From: Pinguiococcus pyrenoidosus
Taxonomy: Eukaryota > Sar > Pinguiophyceae > Pinguiochrysidales > Pinguiochrysidaceae
Length of the DNA: 21,782 nt
NCBI GenBank assembly: GCA_019677205.1
Contig: JAAMXY010000653.1
Location: forward strand, 1-21,782
Reading direction: 5' to 3'
The position numbers and the translations under genes were made by a program. The notes beneath the pieces are model-generated. The model was not told where the DNA came from. It saw only the letters and a list, made by a program, of their open reading frames with translations, and did no database searches. This document shows, one piece after another, positions 1-8,900 of the stretch (the stretch's first letter is position 1; every line of letters begins with the position of its first letter).

Positions 1-332
1 AACGGCGTCTCGCCGTAGTTGTTGGTGGCGCTGAGCTCCGAGCGGCCGTCCTGGAACAGCAGCTTCAAGGCCTCGAGCGACGAGTACAGCGCTGCCATGT
101 GCAGGCCGGTGTCCCCCCGGCGGCTGCGGAGCAGCACATCCACCCGCGGCTCTGCCAGCAGCACTGCCAGCAGCCGTGCGTCGTCGTTGAGGCAGGCGTA
201 GTGGAACGCACTGCGGCCGTCGCGGTCCACGGCGTTGATGGCAGCCTCGCTGAGCTGCGCGTCCAGCAGCAGCTCGCGCACGCCGTCCAGGTCTCCGCAA
301 GCAGCAGCGTCTACGAACACTTGCGACGCCAT
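1..332 (-). CDS. Ankyrin-repeat protein, N-terminal part (3' end outside window)
   Basis: On the minus strand an ATG at 332-330, in the good start context GCCATGG, opens a frame of about 110 codons that stays open to the left edge. The protein starts MASQVFVDAAACGDLDGV and continues with ankyrin-type repeats: a G-D-L-D-x-V-R-E-L-L-L helix pair, then D-x-D-G-R-S-A-F-H-Y-A-C (the TPLHxA consensus position), then R-R-G-D-T-G-L-H-M-A-A-L. At least three repeats are visible. Ankyrin stacks are protein-protein interaction scaffolds, so no specific function can be assigned from this fragment. No signal peptide or membrane segment is seen at the N-terminus. The gene is divergent from RIB43A with about 540 bp between them. 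The call of an ankyrin protein is firm; the total length and any further domain are unknown. Confidence 0.85.
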   Translation of the reverse strand, partial: MASQVFVDAAACGDLDGVRELLLDAQLSEAAINAVDRDGRSAFHYACLNDDARLLAVLLAEPRVDVLLRSRRGDTGLHMAALYSSLEALKLLFQDGRSELSATNNYGETP

Positions 333-872
333 GGCCAAGCAGCGGGGGCGGAGGGGGGATCGAAGGCGTGAGAGCCAAAACAGCGGCGGAAGGAAAAAAC
401 TCCAAAACGGCGGAAGAAGAGAAAGAACAAAAAGAAGAAGGAAAAAAATCGCTGGGTCCTGCCTTGTACCGGATCGATCCTGAACGTATATATCAGCTGA
501 TTGGCCTGCCGCTACCCCCTTCGGCCCTGGTGAAGTAGGCGAGGTAGGTACGTCTAAGTTCTACTTAGGTGCGTATTCTTCTTCCCAGTTTCTCCACCGT
601 TTCACAATTTTTTAGGACCATCAGAGTAAAATGGATCAAATCATGGAAACTATATTTTCCCGGTGGATGCCGCCAACCTCCGATCCATCTGTCATGGCCG
701 CAGGAAAACCGCCAAAGCGACTTAAACCATCGACGCCGTCTGACGCTCCAGCGAATAACGCCGCGTGCGACTCCGGCGCTCATCTCTCCCGCGGATTTTT
801 CGCTCGTGTCCCCTCCAGGACCCTGCGTCGTTCTCTTCCCCTACTTTGCGAGACCCGAGAGACGCGCGAAGC
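333..872. other. Divergent intergenic region between ankyrin gene and RIB43A
   Basis: This stretch of about 540 bp separates two divergent start codons and must hold both promoters and 5' UTRs. Next to the ankyrin gene it is purine-rich (350-450, many GGAAGAA/AAAAC runs). A small perfect inverted repeat, CTAAGT-tct-ACTTAG, lies at 554-568. Short open frames exist on both strands but none has a recognisable protein or codon pattern. I see no RNA gene and no clear TATA box. Confidence 0.5.
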
Positions 873-1985
873 ATGCAGCCGACGCGCCTCGTCGACACCG
901 CGCTGGAGCGCGAGAGCCGCCGCGCAGTGGGGTTACGCCAACGGAACGAGGAGCGGCGCCTGCGCTTCCTGAACGCGCGCGTGCGGACCATCGGGATCGA
1001 CACGGAGGCCATCGAGGCGCAAAAGCGCGAGAAAGAGCGCCTCAGCGCCCTCGAGAGAGACGCGGATGCGGCGTACGCCAAAGAGATGCTGCGCATCCGG
1101 CGGCTCTTGGAAGAGCAGGAGCTGCAGCGCGCGCAGCTGCAGTGGGATGAGGACTCGCGCCTGGCTCAGGAGCGCACCGAGTCGATGCTGCGCGCCAAGA
1201 ACCAGCCGCCCAAGCTGGTGGACGCGCCGGTGGAGGTGGAGAAGACCGGACCGGGCGCCGCGCAGCACTTCGTGGGAGAGGACCTGAGCTACGCCGAGCG
1301 CGTGAAGATGCAGCGCGAGCAGCAGCGGCAGTGGTGCTTGCAGCAGAAGGCCGAGAGGGACGCCAAGCTGCAGCAGGACCGGGACGACAGCATGCGGTAT
1401 CATGAGTACCTCATGAAGATCACCAAGGCCCGGCAAGATATCGAGGTGGACACGATGGCCGCGGTGTCACAGATGAACCGCAACGTCGCCTCGGACAACC
1501 TGGAGCTTGCAGCCAAGGCCAGCGAGCAGAGGCGCCGCGAACGAGAGGCCAAGGAGGCCGCCGAGCAGGCCGAGCTCAAGTGGCAGACGGAAAGCGCCTT
1601 CCTCACCGAGGACACTCGCCAGGGCGTCAACCCGACGACGGGCCGCGTCGTGCGCTCGAGTTTCAAGGGCTTCTCGAAGGAGCGGGTCGCCCAGACCTTC
1701 AAGGAGAACGATGACGTGCTCAGCGAGAAGTACCAGAAGAGGCTGGAGGCGGAGGAGGAAGAGAAGGCCTTCGCGATGCAGCAGAAGCACGTCTACGGGG
1801 TGCTCACCCACCTGGAGTCTGAGAGGGCCGCTCAGGAGCAAGAGGACGCGCTCCGCCTGAAGGAAGACCTTCTCAAGCAGCAGGAGGTCGAAGCTCGCGT
1901 GCGGCGTCAGAACGACGTCGACCGCTTCGGCACCATCGACAACGCGGTGGGCTTCTACACCGGCTTCGGGCAGAGCTGCCGATAG
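873..1985 (+). CDS. RIB43A: RIB43A-like ciliary/flagellar doublet microtubule protein
   Basis: This is a single-exon gene for a 370-aa, highly charged, almost entirely alpha-helical coiled-coil protein. Family knowledge: RIB43A proteins are microtubule inner proteins of axonemal doublets, bound near the protofilament ribbon, and the usual length is about 370-390 aa. In the sequence, the N-terminus (MQPTRLVDTALERESRR) is followed by long runs rich in E, K, Q and R. The middle contains F-x-G-E-D-L-S-Y-A-E-R, and the C-terminus ends in N-A-V-G-F-Y-T-G-F-G-Q-S-C-R, the typical RIB43A ending. The frame extends 36 codons upstream, but only from a non-ATG codon and without family similarity, so the ATG at 873 is chosen. 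The gene converges with the beta-propeller gene, whose stop lies about 200 bp beyond. Its presence implies a motile cilium at some life stage. Confidence 0.93.
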   Translation: MQPTRLVDTALERESRRAVGLRQRNEERRLRFLNARVRTIGIDTEAIEAQKREKERLSALERDADAAYAKEMLRIRRLLEEQELQRAQLQWDEDSRLAQERTESMLRAKNQPPKLVDAPVEVEKTGPGAAQHFVGEDLSYAERVKMQREQQRQWCLQQKAERDAKLQQDRDDSMRYHEYLMKITKARQDIEVDTMAAVSQMNRNVASDNLELAAKASEQRRREREAKEAAEQAELKWQTESAFLTEDTRQGVNPTTGRVVRSSFKGFSKERVAQTFKENDDVLSEKYQKRLEAEEEEKAFAMQQKHVYGVLTHLESERAAQEQEDALRLKEDLLKQQEVEARVRRQNDVDRFGTIDNAVGFYTGFGQSCR

Positions 1986-2188
1986 GGCGCCAGCCCGGGG
2001 TTGGCTGGTCGAGCGGGTCGCAGTCGATGGCATGCCTCTGGCACACAACGTCATAGTAGAACCAAATCATAGAGTCGTGCTGCTTGTTCGAGAGTGGCGT
2101 GTCGCGGGTCTGGCCATGGTAGCGTGATCCCTGTGATGATACCAGTGTTTAGCATGTCGAGAGCAAGAGAAGCTCGTTCTGTCGTCGC
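1986..2188. other. Convergent 3' intergenic region
   Basis: This stretch of about 200 bp lies between the stop of RIB43A (plus) and the stop of the beta-propeller gene (minus). It should contain both polyadenylation regions. No AATAAA-type signal is obvious on either strand, and no gene is seen. Confidence 0.5.
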
Positions 2189-3525
2189 TCAGCCTTCCAT
2201 GCTCGAGTAGAGCGTCCACAAGCCACCCGTCATGGCGACGCCGAGCATGATGGCGTCCAGTGGTCGTAGCCGGGGTGCAGGGGAGCGTCCTCCGCTGGCG
2301 CCCCCTTCGCAGTACTCACCGAAACGACCGGCAAAGCAGTCGCAGCCGCCAGAGTCCGCGAGGCACCTTCCGCCGTTGCTGCAGGTGACACCGTCCAGGT
2401 CACAGAGAACCCCGTTGGATGTCCGGTAGATCCTATCGCTGAAGTCGCCGTCGTCCACGAAGTCTCCCGAAACCAGATACAGCGCCGACAGCTCTTCGGT
2501 GCTGTCCGAATCGCTCTGCCTCGTGGCCTGGACGAGAGCGTGGCCCCACTTTCCGATGAAGCGCGGGGCGTCGTCCACGGTGGTGGAAGCCCACTCCTGC
2601 GACGACTCCAGCGCTCTGCCACTGCCGGCCTGGAAGTTCACGCGATGCCAGTCGACTCCGTTCCGGGTCCACCAGCCGTCGACGTATCCCGCCATTCTGT
2701 CGATCCTGCGATTCCCGCTCTGGCCCATGAAGCCTCCGCCCATGATCCAGATTCGAGGAGGACGAGGTGAGGCACTGTTGGGGTTGGCGTCCAGCTTCTC
2801 GTCCGAGAGACTCGTCCAGACAGCCGCACCCAACCACGCACGCGCTGGCCAAGGCGCCGCTTCTGTCACCACGTTCCAACCATCCGAAGAGGTGTAACTG
2901 TAGACGTCGCGTCGACAGATGAAGTCGTCGTATCTGGGATGATCAAGCGGGAAACCGCCGAAGCCGCCCACCATGTACATGACTTCGATCGGAAGTCTCG
3001 TGGTGTCTGCCCCTTCCGCCTCGAGATCCGCAGGATCGATTGGCGCTGGATCCTCGAGACGAACCACAACCTAAACGAAATCACAATCCTCTCTTATCAC
3101 AATATGATAACGCTTCCGTTCTTTGGTTGTGTCACTTACCGCGTGGCCGGCTCGCGGGGACCAGAGGTCACCTCCGCCTTCCATCTGCAACCAAGTCATT
3201 GTCCATTCGGCAGACGCGTCCGTCTGGTTCCCTCCTGCGTTGTGCGAGCGCTTGAAAACCGGCAGCACACCTGCGTTCCTCTACTCCTCTAGGACCATAC
3301 CTGACACCGCGAGGTCGATGAGTCGCCACACTTCGTTGTTCAGCGGCGTTCCTCCCACGACGTGAACGTCGCCCTCGTAGACTGCACAGGCGTGCCAAGC
3401 CCTGCCCGCCCAGGGCGCGTTCCCCAGATACCTACGTCACAAGAAGAGAGTGAGCATACCACCAACTATATTCACCTCTTGCTTGCTTGCTTGCTTGCTT
3501 GCTTGCTAAACTCTCCGCTCTTTTA

Positions 3526-3561
<36 letters not shown>

Positions 3562-4197
3562 ATGTCCTCTCCTTCTGGCCTTTTTCCGCACAAGATGCAT
3601 ACCTCCACATGCTACCGTCAGAAGACAGCCACACGTCGTTCTTTGGGTCAGGAGCGAAGCCTCCGAGCAGCAGCAGCGCATCTTTGTCGAGACCATAGTA
3701 GGCGGCCCTCACGCTCACCAGGCAATGGCCGTGTCGAGCGTAGAAAGGCGCCACCGGGCCAGGCTGCACGGCATCGCACTGCTGCACGTGGAAGTCTCCC
3801 GTGAGCTGCAGCTCCTGCACCCAGGACGTGAAGGGCGGCGAGGCATGCCACACGTCTGCCCGGCTGGTGCGGAAGCTGGTATCATAGTTCTAGGTCAGCA
3901 CAGAAACCTGTGAGCCTTGCTGCAGGGGCAGAAAGCACGTGCAGCCAAGCACTGAAGAGGCAGCGGAACCTGATAGGTGTTGGAGCGGCCAGCGACCAAG
4001 AACATCTTGCCGTCCAGCATGGCGACGGCGTGGCCATTGCGAGCTGGAGCCCGCGATTCCCCGATGGAAGAGCCTCTGACCTCCGCCCAGTTGCTCGGGC
4101 GCAGGGGATCATAGGCCGCAGGCTGGTTGTGCGCCAGACGCCACGAGCAGAAGAGGCCCAAGATCCTCAGGCTCCATCTCCCACCCAGCAGCCGCAT
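2189..4197 (-). CDS. Secreted/membrane kelch-type beta-propeller protein with EGF-like domain
   Basis: The proposed exons on the minus strand are 4197-3970, 3889-3603, 3431-3301, 3270-3140 and 3070-2189. The splice phases fit and give about 552 aa. The start is the first ATG in frame, followed by a signal-peptide-like stretch (RILGLFCSW, residues 11-19). The body has repeated kelch/galactose-oxidase blades: R-N-G-H-A-V-A-M-L-D-G-K-M-F-L-V-A-G-R, L-L-L-L-G-G-F-A-P-D-P-K-N-D-V-W, D-V-H-V-V-G-G-T-P-L-N-N-E-V-W, V-M-Y-M-V-G-G-F-G-G, and R-I-W-I-M-G-G-G-F. Near the C-terminus a six-cysteine EGF-like module (C-x6-C-x5-C-x6-C-x-C-x8-C) precedes a short hydrophobic segment, DAIMLGVAMTGGLWTLY, and the protein ends SSMEG. 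A single-pass surface protein with the propeller outside is likely. The intron 3602-3432 carries tandem repeats. The intron between exons 3 and 4 is only 30 nt and contains an in-frame TAG, so exons 3 and 4 are the least certain part. Ligand and function are unknown. Confidence 0.82.
3478..3553. repeat. (CTTG)n and (CT)n microsatellites in intron 2 of the beta-propeller gene
   Basis: About seven CTTG/GCTT units lie at 3478-3507. They are followed, after a short spacer, by about 14 CT units at 3526-3553. Both sit inside the proposed intron 3602-3432. On the gene's strand they read as GA and GCAA repeats. Confidence 0.9.
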
Positions 4198-4529
4198 CTT
4201 GCCACTGCCTCCACCAGATCTAGTGCCTGCCCAGGTCGCGCGTGGGGGGGCACCGCGTCGCCGTAAGAACGTTTTCAAGCAGAGTAGTCCGGGCCCGGAC
4301 CCACATTCGAACCCCGCTGTGACGGATGGATATCCCCTAGTCCGGCCCCGGACCCGCCTCTGGCGCGCTGTTGTGACGGATGGAGCTGATGCTTGTTATG
4401 TTAGTGCTGTCGCCGCTCCGCGGGACAGACGCACGAAATCCGAAGGCGCGGCAGGAATGAAAACAAGACGACGCGGGTTTTCCGTTTTTTGCCGCGCTTT
4501 TTGGCGCCCAGACCTCTCGGAAGCGCAGC
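4198..4529. promoter_or_regulatory. Shared divergent promoter region (kelch protein / SKP1-like)
   Basis: About 330 bp separate the start codons of the beta-propeller gene (minus) and the SKP1-like gene (plus). It holds an imperfect direct repeat: CGGGCCCGGACCCA and TCCGGCCCCGGACCCGCCT, each near a TGTGACGGATGGA copy (around 4291-4330 and 4338-4385). T-rich runs occur at 4477-4502, ending in TTTTTGGCGCC. There is no convincing gene in this interval. Confidence 0.5.
4498..4508 (+). promoter_or_regulatory. TTTTTGGCGCC motif 22 nt upstream of the SKP1-like ATG
   Basis: The string TTTTTGGCGCC matches the E2F/DP-type consensus TTTSSCGC in form. It also resembles motifs just upstream of the CDPK-type gene and, as TTTTCCCGCC, the IGPS-like and TOP3 genes in this window. 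It could be a transcription-factor site or a core-promoter/initiator element. The function is inferred from recurrence only. Confidence 0.4.
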
Positions 4530-5831
4530 ATGTCCGAGGTGTCCAACGACACGAACGAGCCTCCGCGCCGCGTGGTGCGCCTGGAAGCTTGCGATGGAGC
4601 GGTGGAAGAGCTTCCAGCCGAGGCAGCGGCGTTGAGGTGCGCGTTCTGTGGCGCACAACGCTTTGAACCCGAGCGCTAAGCAGCTGTATCTTACGCTCGT
4701 AGCGACCTCGTGAAGAGTATGCTGGATCCGGACGTCCCTGACGACGACGAGGACGAAGAGGAAGTCAGTGTCATCCCGGTTCCGAACGTGGAGGGCGCCG
4801 TTCTGGCGGAAGTGGCGCGTTTCTGCACCCACCACTTTGAAGAGCCGTTGAATCCCATCGAGAAGCCACTGACCGATCCGGACATCCGCAAGTGCACCAG
4901 CCAGGAATGGTACGCGACCTTCGTGGAGGATCTGTGGGAGGTGCGGCGCGGCTTCGGAATGGGAAAAGAGGGGGGAAAAGTGCTGACAGCGCTGCGTGGA
5001 ACAGAATCAGGCGCTTTTCTTCGAGGTGTTGAACGCGGCGCATTACATGGAGGTGCGATGTTCCACCCTTGTGCGCCTGCTGGTGCTTCAGGGCGTGCTG
5101 AGGACGATTGCCGAACTCGCAGATCATGCCTTTGCAAGACATCATCGGCGCATTCTGGGCGGGGAAGCTGAAGCAGATGCCTCCCGATGAAGTGGAGGCC
5201 AGATACGAGTACGTAGTCTGAAGAGGCTCTGCGCGCGAAAACGACTGGGATACGGCTGCTCAACACAGCGCTGCACAACGCAATTCTTGCAGCGTCCAAC
5301 TGACGGAGGCGGAAAGGCGGCAGCTGCTTCAGGAGTATGAAGCTACGCGGCGGCAAGGCAGGTTGGCACTCGGCATCGTCCCGTCCTTTCCACATGGCTG
5401 TCTGCCGGCTGACGTGGATGCTTCCTCGTTTCGTCCAGCGCCGCGGCAGCGAATGCAGAAGCACGTCAGCGCACTAGGGATCAAGAGGAAGAAGGAGATG
5501 GTAGCAGGCAGGCAAGCTAAGCGGCGGCAGGGCGGCATGGACGTCTCTACCAACACAGGACGAGGACGCGAGGCTCGGCCTTTTCAAGGAGGGGGGCGCG
5601 ATGGACCAATGCCTAGCAGGCCTTCATCTGACGCCCTCATGGCGGCAGAGGCCTCTTCAGCGATGACTGGAAGAGCGCTGGAGCCCGCGAAGGCTCGGCA
5701 GTCTCTGCGGCACGGCCAGCACCTAGTCTAGCTCGTCATCTGGAGTGTCGGCCATCGACACGCGCCTGATGGCGCGGATGCTTGACGTAGGATCCTCGCC
5801 AGGCGAACAACCAATTGAAGATGTTTTGTAG
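4530..5831 (+). CDS. SKP1: SKP1-like SCF ubiquitin-ligase adaptor with C-terminal extension
   Basis: The core exons are 4530-4636, 4703-4940, 5005-5052, 5123-5208 and 5293-5361, with introns of 64-84 nt and matching phases. The protein begins MSEVSNDTNEPPRRVVRLEA and follows the SKP1 order. First comes a BTB/POZ beta-alpha unit (D-L-V-K-S-M-L, then an acidic loop D-D-D-E-D-E-E-E), then V-I-P-V-P-N-V-E-G-A-V-L, F-C-T-H-H, and the F-box-binding helices (N-Q-A-L-F-F-E-V-L-N-A-A-H-Y-M-E-I, G-K-L-K-Q-M-P-P-D-E-V). It ends with D-V-Q-L-T-E-A-E-R-R-Q-L-L-Q-E-Y-E. SKP1 bridges cullin-1 to F-box proteins in SCF E3 ligases. Usual length is about 160 aa, so the tail is extra and its structure uncertain. 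One phase-consistent model adds exons 5439-5500, 5559-5700 and 5732-5831 (about 283 aa in total). If the intron at 5501 is not spliced, the protein stops at 5520 (209 aa). If 5293 reads straight on, it stops at 5731. SKP1 identity is firm; the 3' end is not. Confidence 0.8.
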
Positions 5832-5954
5832 AGCGATGTGCCAACAAGTGACGGGACTCTTTATGGAACGACCACTGCCGGCATCAAACTCGGAGGCGGG
5901 GCGCAAATGACGCAACAGGGGTTGCTTCGCTACTACTCGACATCGCTACGGATT

Positions 5955-8900
5955 CTACGGATTTTCTCCACTGACGGACGCTCTCAACAACGGATGCACA
6001 TGCGCTTTCTTCACGATTTTGCGCCAAGCCTGCACAAGATCCTCGTACGTGACATACCCATCGTCCTCCCCGTCATCCTCGCCGTCGCCTACAGAATCGC
6101 CAGAATCACCGATGTCAGATATGATAGGCGCGCAAGTATGCCGGGTCGAGTGAAGAATGTACACACGCACGCGCACGCGCACACGCACGCACCGTTGATT
6201 TCTCTCTGTATCGCCTCGAGCGCCTCGAAACCGAAATCCTGGCCGCAAGTCTCCGCGACGTCCTGGAGCTTCAGTTTTCCCAGCCCGTGCGTGTCTAGCG
6301 TCTCGAACACCTCGAAGAGGCGGTCCTCGTCCAGATCCACTCGCCGCCACATGATCGCCGCGAGGAACTCGTGGTAGCTCACGCCCTGGTCGTCGTGGCT
6401 CACGCTGATCTTGTCAAAGATATGGTTGATGTCCTCCTCCGGCAGGGTGATGCGTCGGCGCTGTCCGCCCTCGTCGATCATTGCATCGATCGTCTCCAGA
6501 TCCATGTCCTCAGCCTCGTCTTCAGCTTCGTCGGCGAACGCCCTGGAGACTGCCTTGGAACTCGGCTGATTTCTGAGGGGAGACCCATTGTCGGCGACAC
6601 GAGATCATGAGGGTGGGAAGCTAGACCTCGGCTGAGCCTCCGGAACCTACCCGTGTCCGACAAGAGCATTTCGCAGTTCCTCGAAGCTGATCGTGCCGCT
6701 GCCGTCCACGTCAATGGCTTCAAACGTATCTCGCAGCTCGCTGATCTCGTCGGGACGCAACGTCATTGCTGCGACTTCGCAGATGAGTTTCGTAAGATTG
6801 CTGAGCTCTGTGAAGCCCCGTAAACTCGTGACGAGCTCCCGCCTTCGGTGGAGCGCACATCGATCGGTCAGTCGAACGTCGCATCGCTGGCGGAAGGACG
6901 AATCCTATGGTCGCACCTGGTGAGCAGGCTTCGACGCCGAGGCCCGTCCATGACGCTACTGCAGACGGAAGACTCGTCGTCCGCGATCGATTGCGAATCC
7001 TCCGGCAAGGGAGCGATGACCTCCGGGCGTGAGACTCCCTGAAGCAGGTGCGGAGTGAGAGACCTGTTGGTGGACGGTGTTGTCGCGCTGCCGCCGGAGC
7101 GCGCCCGAAGGCCCTCACCTGCTCCATCAGCCAAGGGTGGACAAGCGCCTCCGCAGCTGTGAGGCGTTGGTCTGGATCTGCGGTCAGCAGACCTCGGATG
7201 AACTCCACCGCCAGTCCGTGCTTGCCCCCGGCGCAATGACGGAAGAGGCGTCTGCTGTAGCTCGGACTCGCGCGCAACACTTGCTCCTTGGTCTCGCCAT
7301 TCGTGGTGCCGTAGAACGGCGGCGATCCGCTGAGCATCATGTAGGCGACGACGCCAGTCGACCAGAGATCGCACTGTCTGCCGAAGCCGGCTCCCGCGGC
7401 CTCGGTCAAAACCTGAAGGGGAGATGGGCATCGCGTCAGAGCTCTGTCCAGCAAGGCGCGCTCAAGAGCAGGAGCATGGGAAAGGAGATGCACAGAGGAG
7501 AACAGGCGGGCGAACCTCCGGAGCCACGTAGAAGATCGTGCCGCAGGCCTCGTGAAGGCCGCGGCGCGTGTCGTCCAGATGGCGACTCAGGCCGAAGTCA
7601 ATCAGCTTGAGACTGGGCGGGTCGTCGGCGGGTCCCATCTTGTTTTCACAGAGCCAATTCTCAAGCTTGATGTCGCAGTGAACAATGCCGCGATCGTGGA
7701 GGTACCGAATCGCGCTGAGCATCTGACGAAGCAGGCTCGCTGCGCGACCTTCGTCGACGTGCTGATCGTCAAATTGATCGAGGTAGTCATAGAGAGTGCC
7801 TCCCGCACACAGCTCCATAACAAGGTGAACACGGCCTCTCGGGCTGTAGAACACCTCCAACAGCTGCACGATATGCGGATGGTCCGCTTCGCGCATGATG
7901 CTCACTTCTTCGTGGAGCTTGCGAATCTTCCGAGCCGGCATGCCCGCGGTGGCAATCGTCTTGACGGCAACCCTGGATTGCACGACGCGTTAGATGACTT
8001 CCCCCTTCCTAGTTCACGTCGAGAGCACAGCAGCAGGAACGCTCTTGGCATACTTTGGCCCTTTCCCATTCCTCCGCTGCCCCACGCGCACCGCGCCGAA
8101 GGAGCCTTGGCCGAGCACGTCGTCGATGTGGATCTCGTAGCGGTCCTGAAGCCGCTTTCCGTTGCTGCGCTGGGAAGCGGTGCCACAGTGCTCGTGCACC
8201 GAGTTGAAGCGCAAGTGTCCGCTCTGGTGGCTGCGCCACAGGGCGTACTCTTGCACTTGCTCGGTCGCTTCGTCCAGCCCGCCCTTGACGGCGCGGACGA
8301 CCTCGAGGTAGACGAAGACGGAGTGAAACTCCAGGTTGGCCTTCTGCTTCTTTCCGGCCTCCGCTGCAGCCTCCGCCGCCTCGAGATACCGGTTCGCCAT
8401 GGCGAGCATCGCGTTGGCCGGGTCCTCGTCCTCGCCGTCGGCGCTGACCGTGAAGACCAGCTTGGGCGGCATCGGCCTACACATTGACAGGACCGGGGCA
8501 AGCATGAGATGCTGCCCGGTGGTGACCTCAGGTGAGCCGGTCTGCTCGTGTCCCGTGACGCACCTCTGGTCATCCATGGAGCGCGCAAATCTCGCCGGGA
8601 GCTCAGCTCTAGAGGGATGGAAAAGGAAAGAGAAAGAGAAGCACAGGATGATGCGAACTTGTCATCGTCGATCAACTCGGCGGCTTTCCCAAGCACATTG
8701 ACGTACGCTGGCGTCGCCGTTGCAGGGTTCTCGTCGCTGGCTACGCGAGTTGGCATCTCCACGGGGAACTCCACCTTGGCTTTCTTGAAGCGATCGAGTT
8801 CCATTTCGCCTGCCTCTGCACCAGGAACGGCATCCGCGCAATCCGTCAGCATTGGCTCCGAGCTTCTTGGCATGTCGAGCTTCGTACCATACTCTTCCCC

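Noticed and set aside
3478-3553. Possible CRISPR-like or minisatellite locus
   Set aside because: The units are 2-4 nt simple repeats without unique spacers, inside a eukaryotic intron. This is a microsatellite.
7552-8487. A 311-codon open frame on the plus strand
   Set aside because: It is antisense to the exons that encode the CDPK-type kinase domain. GC-rich codon bias on the opposite strand produces such long shadows, and the translation matches no protein family.
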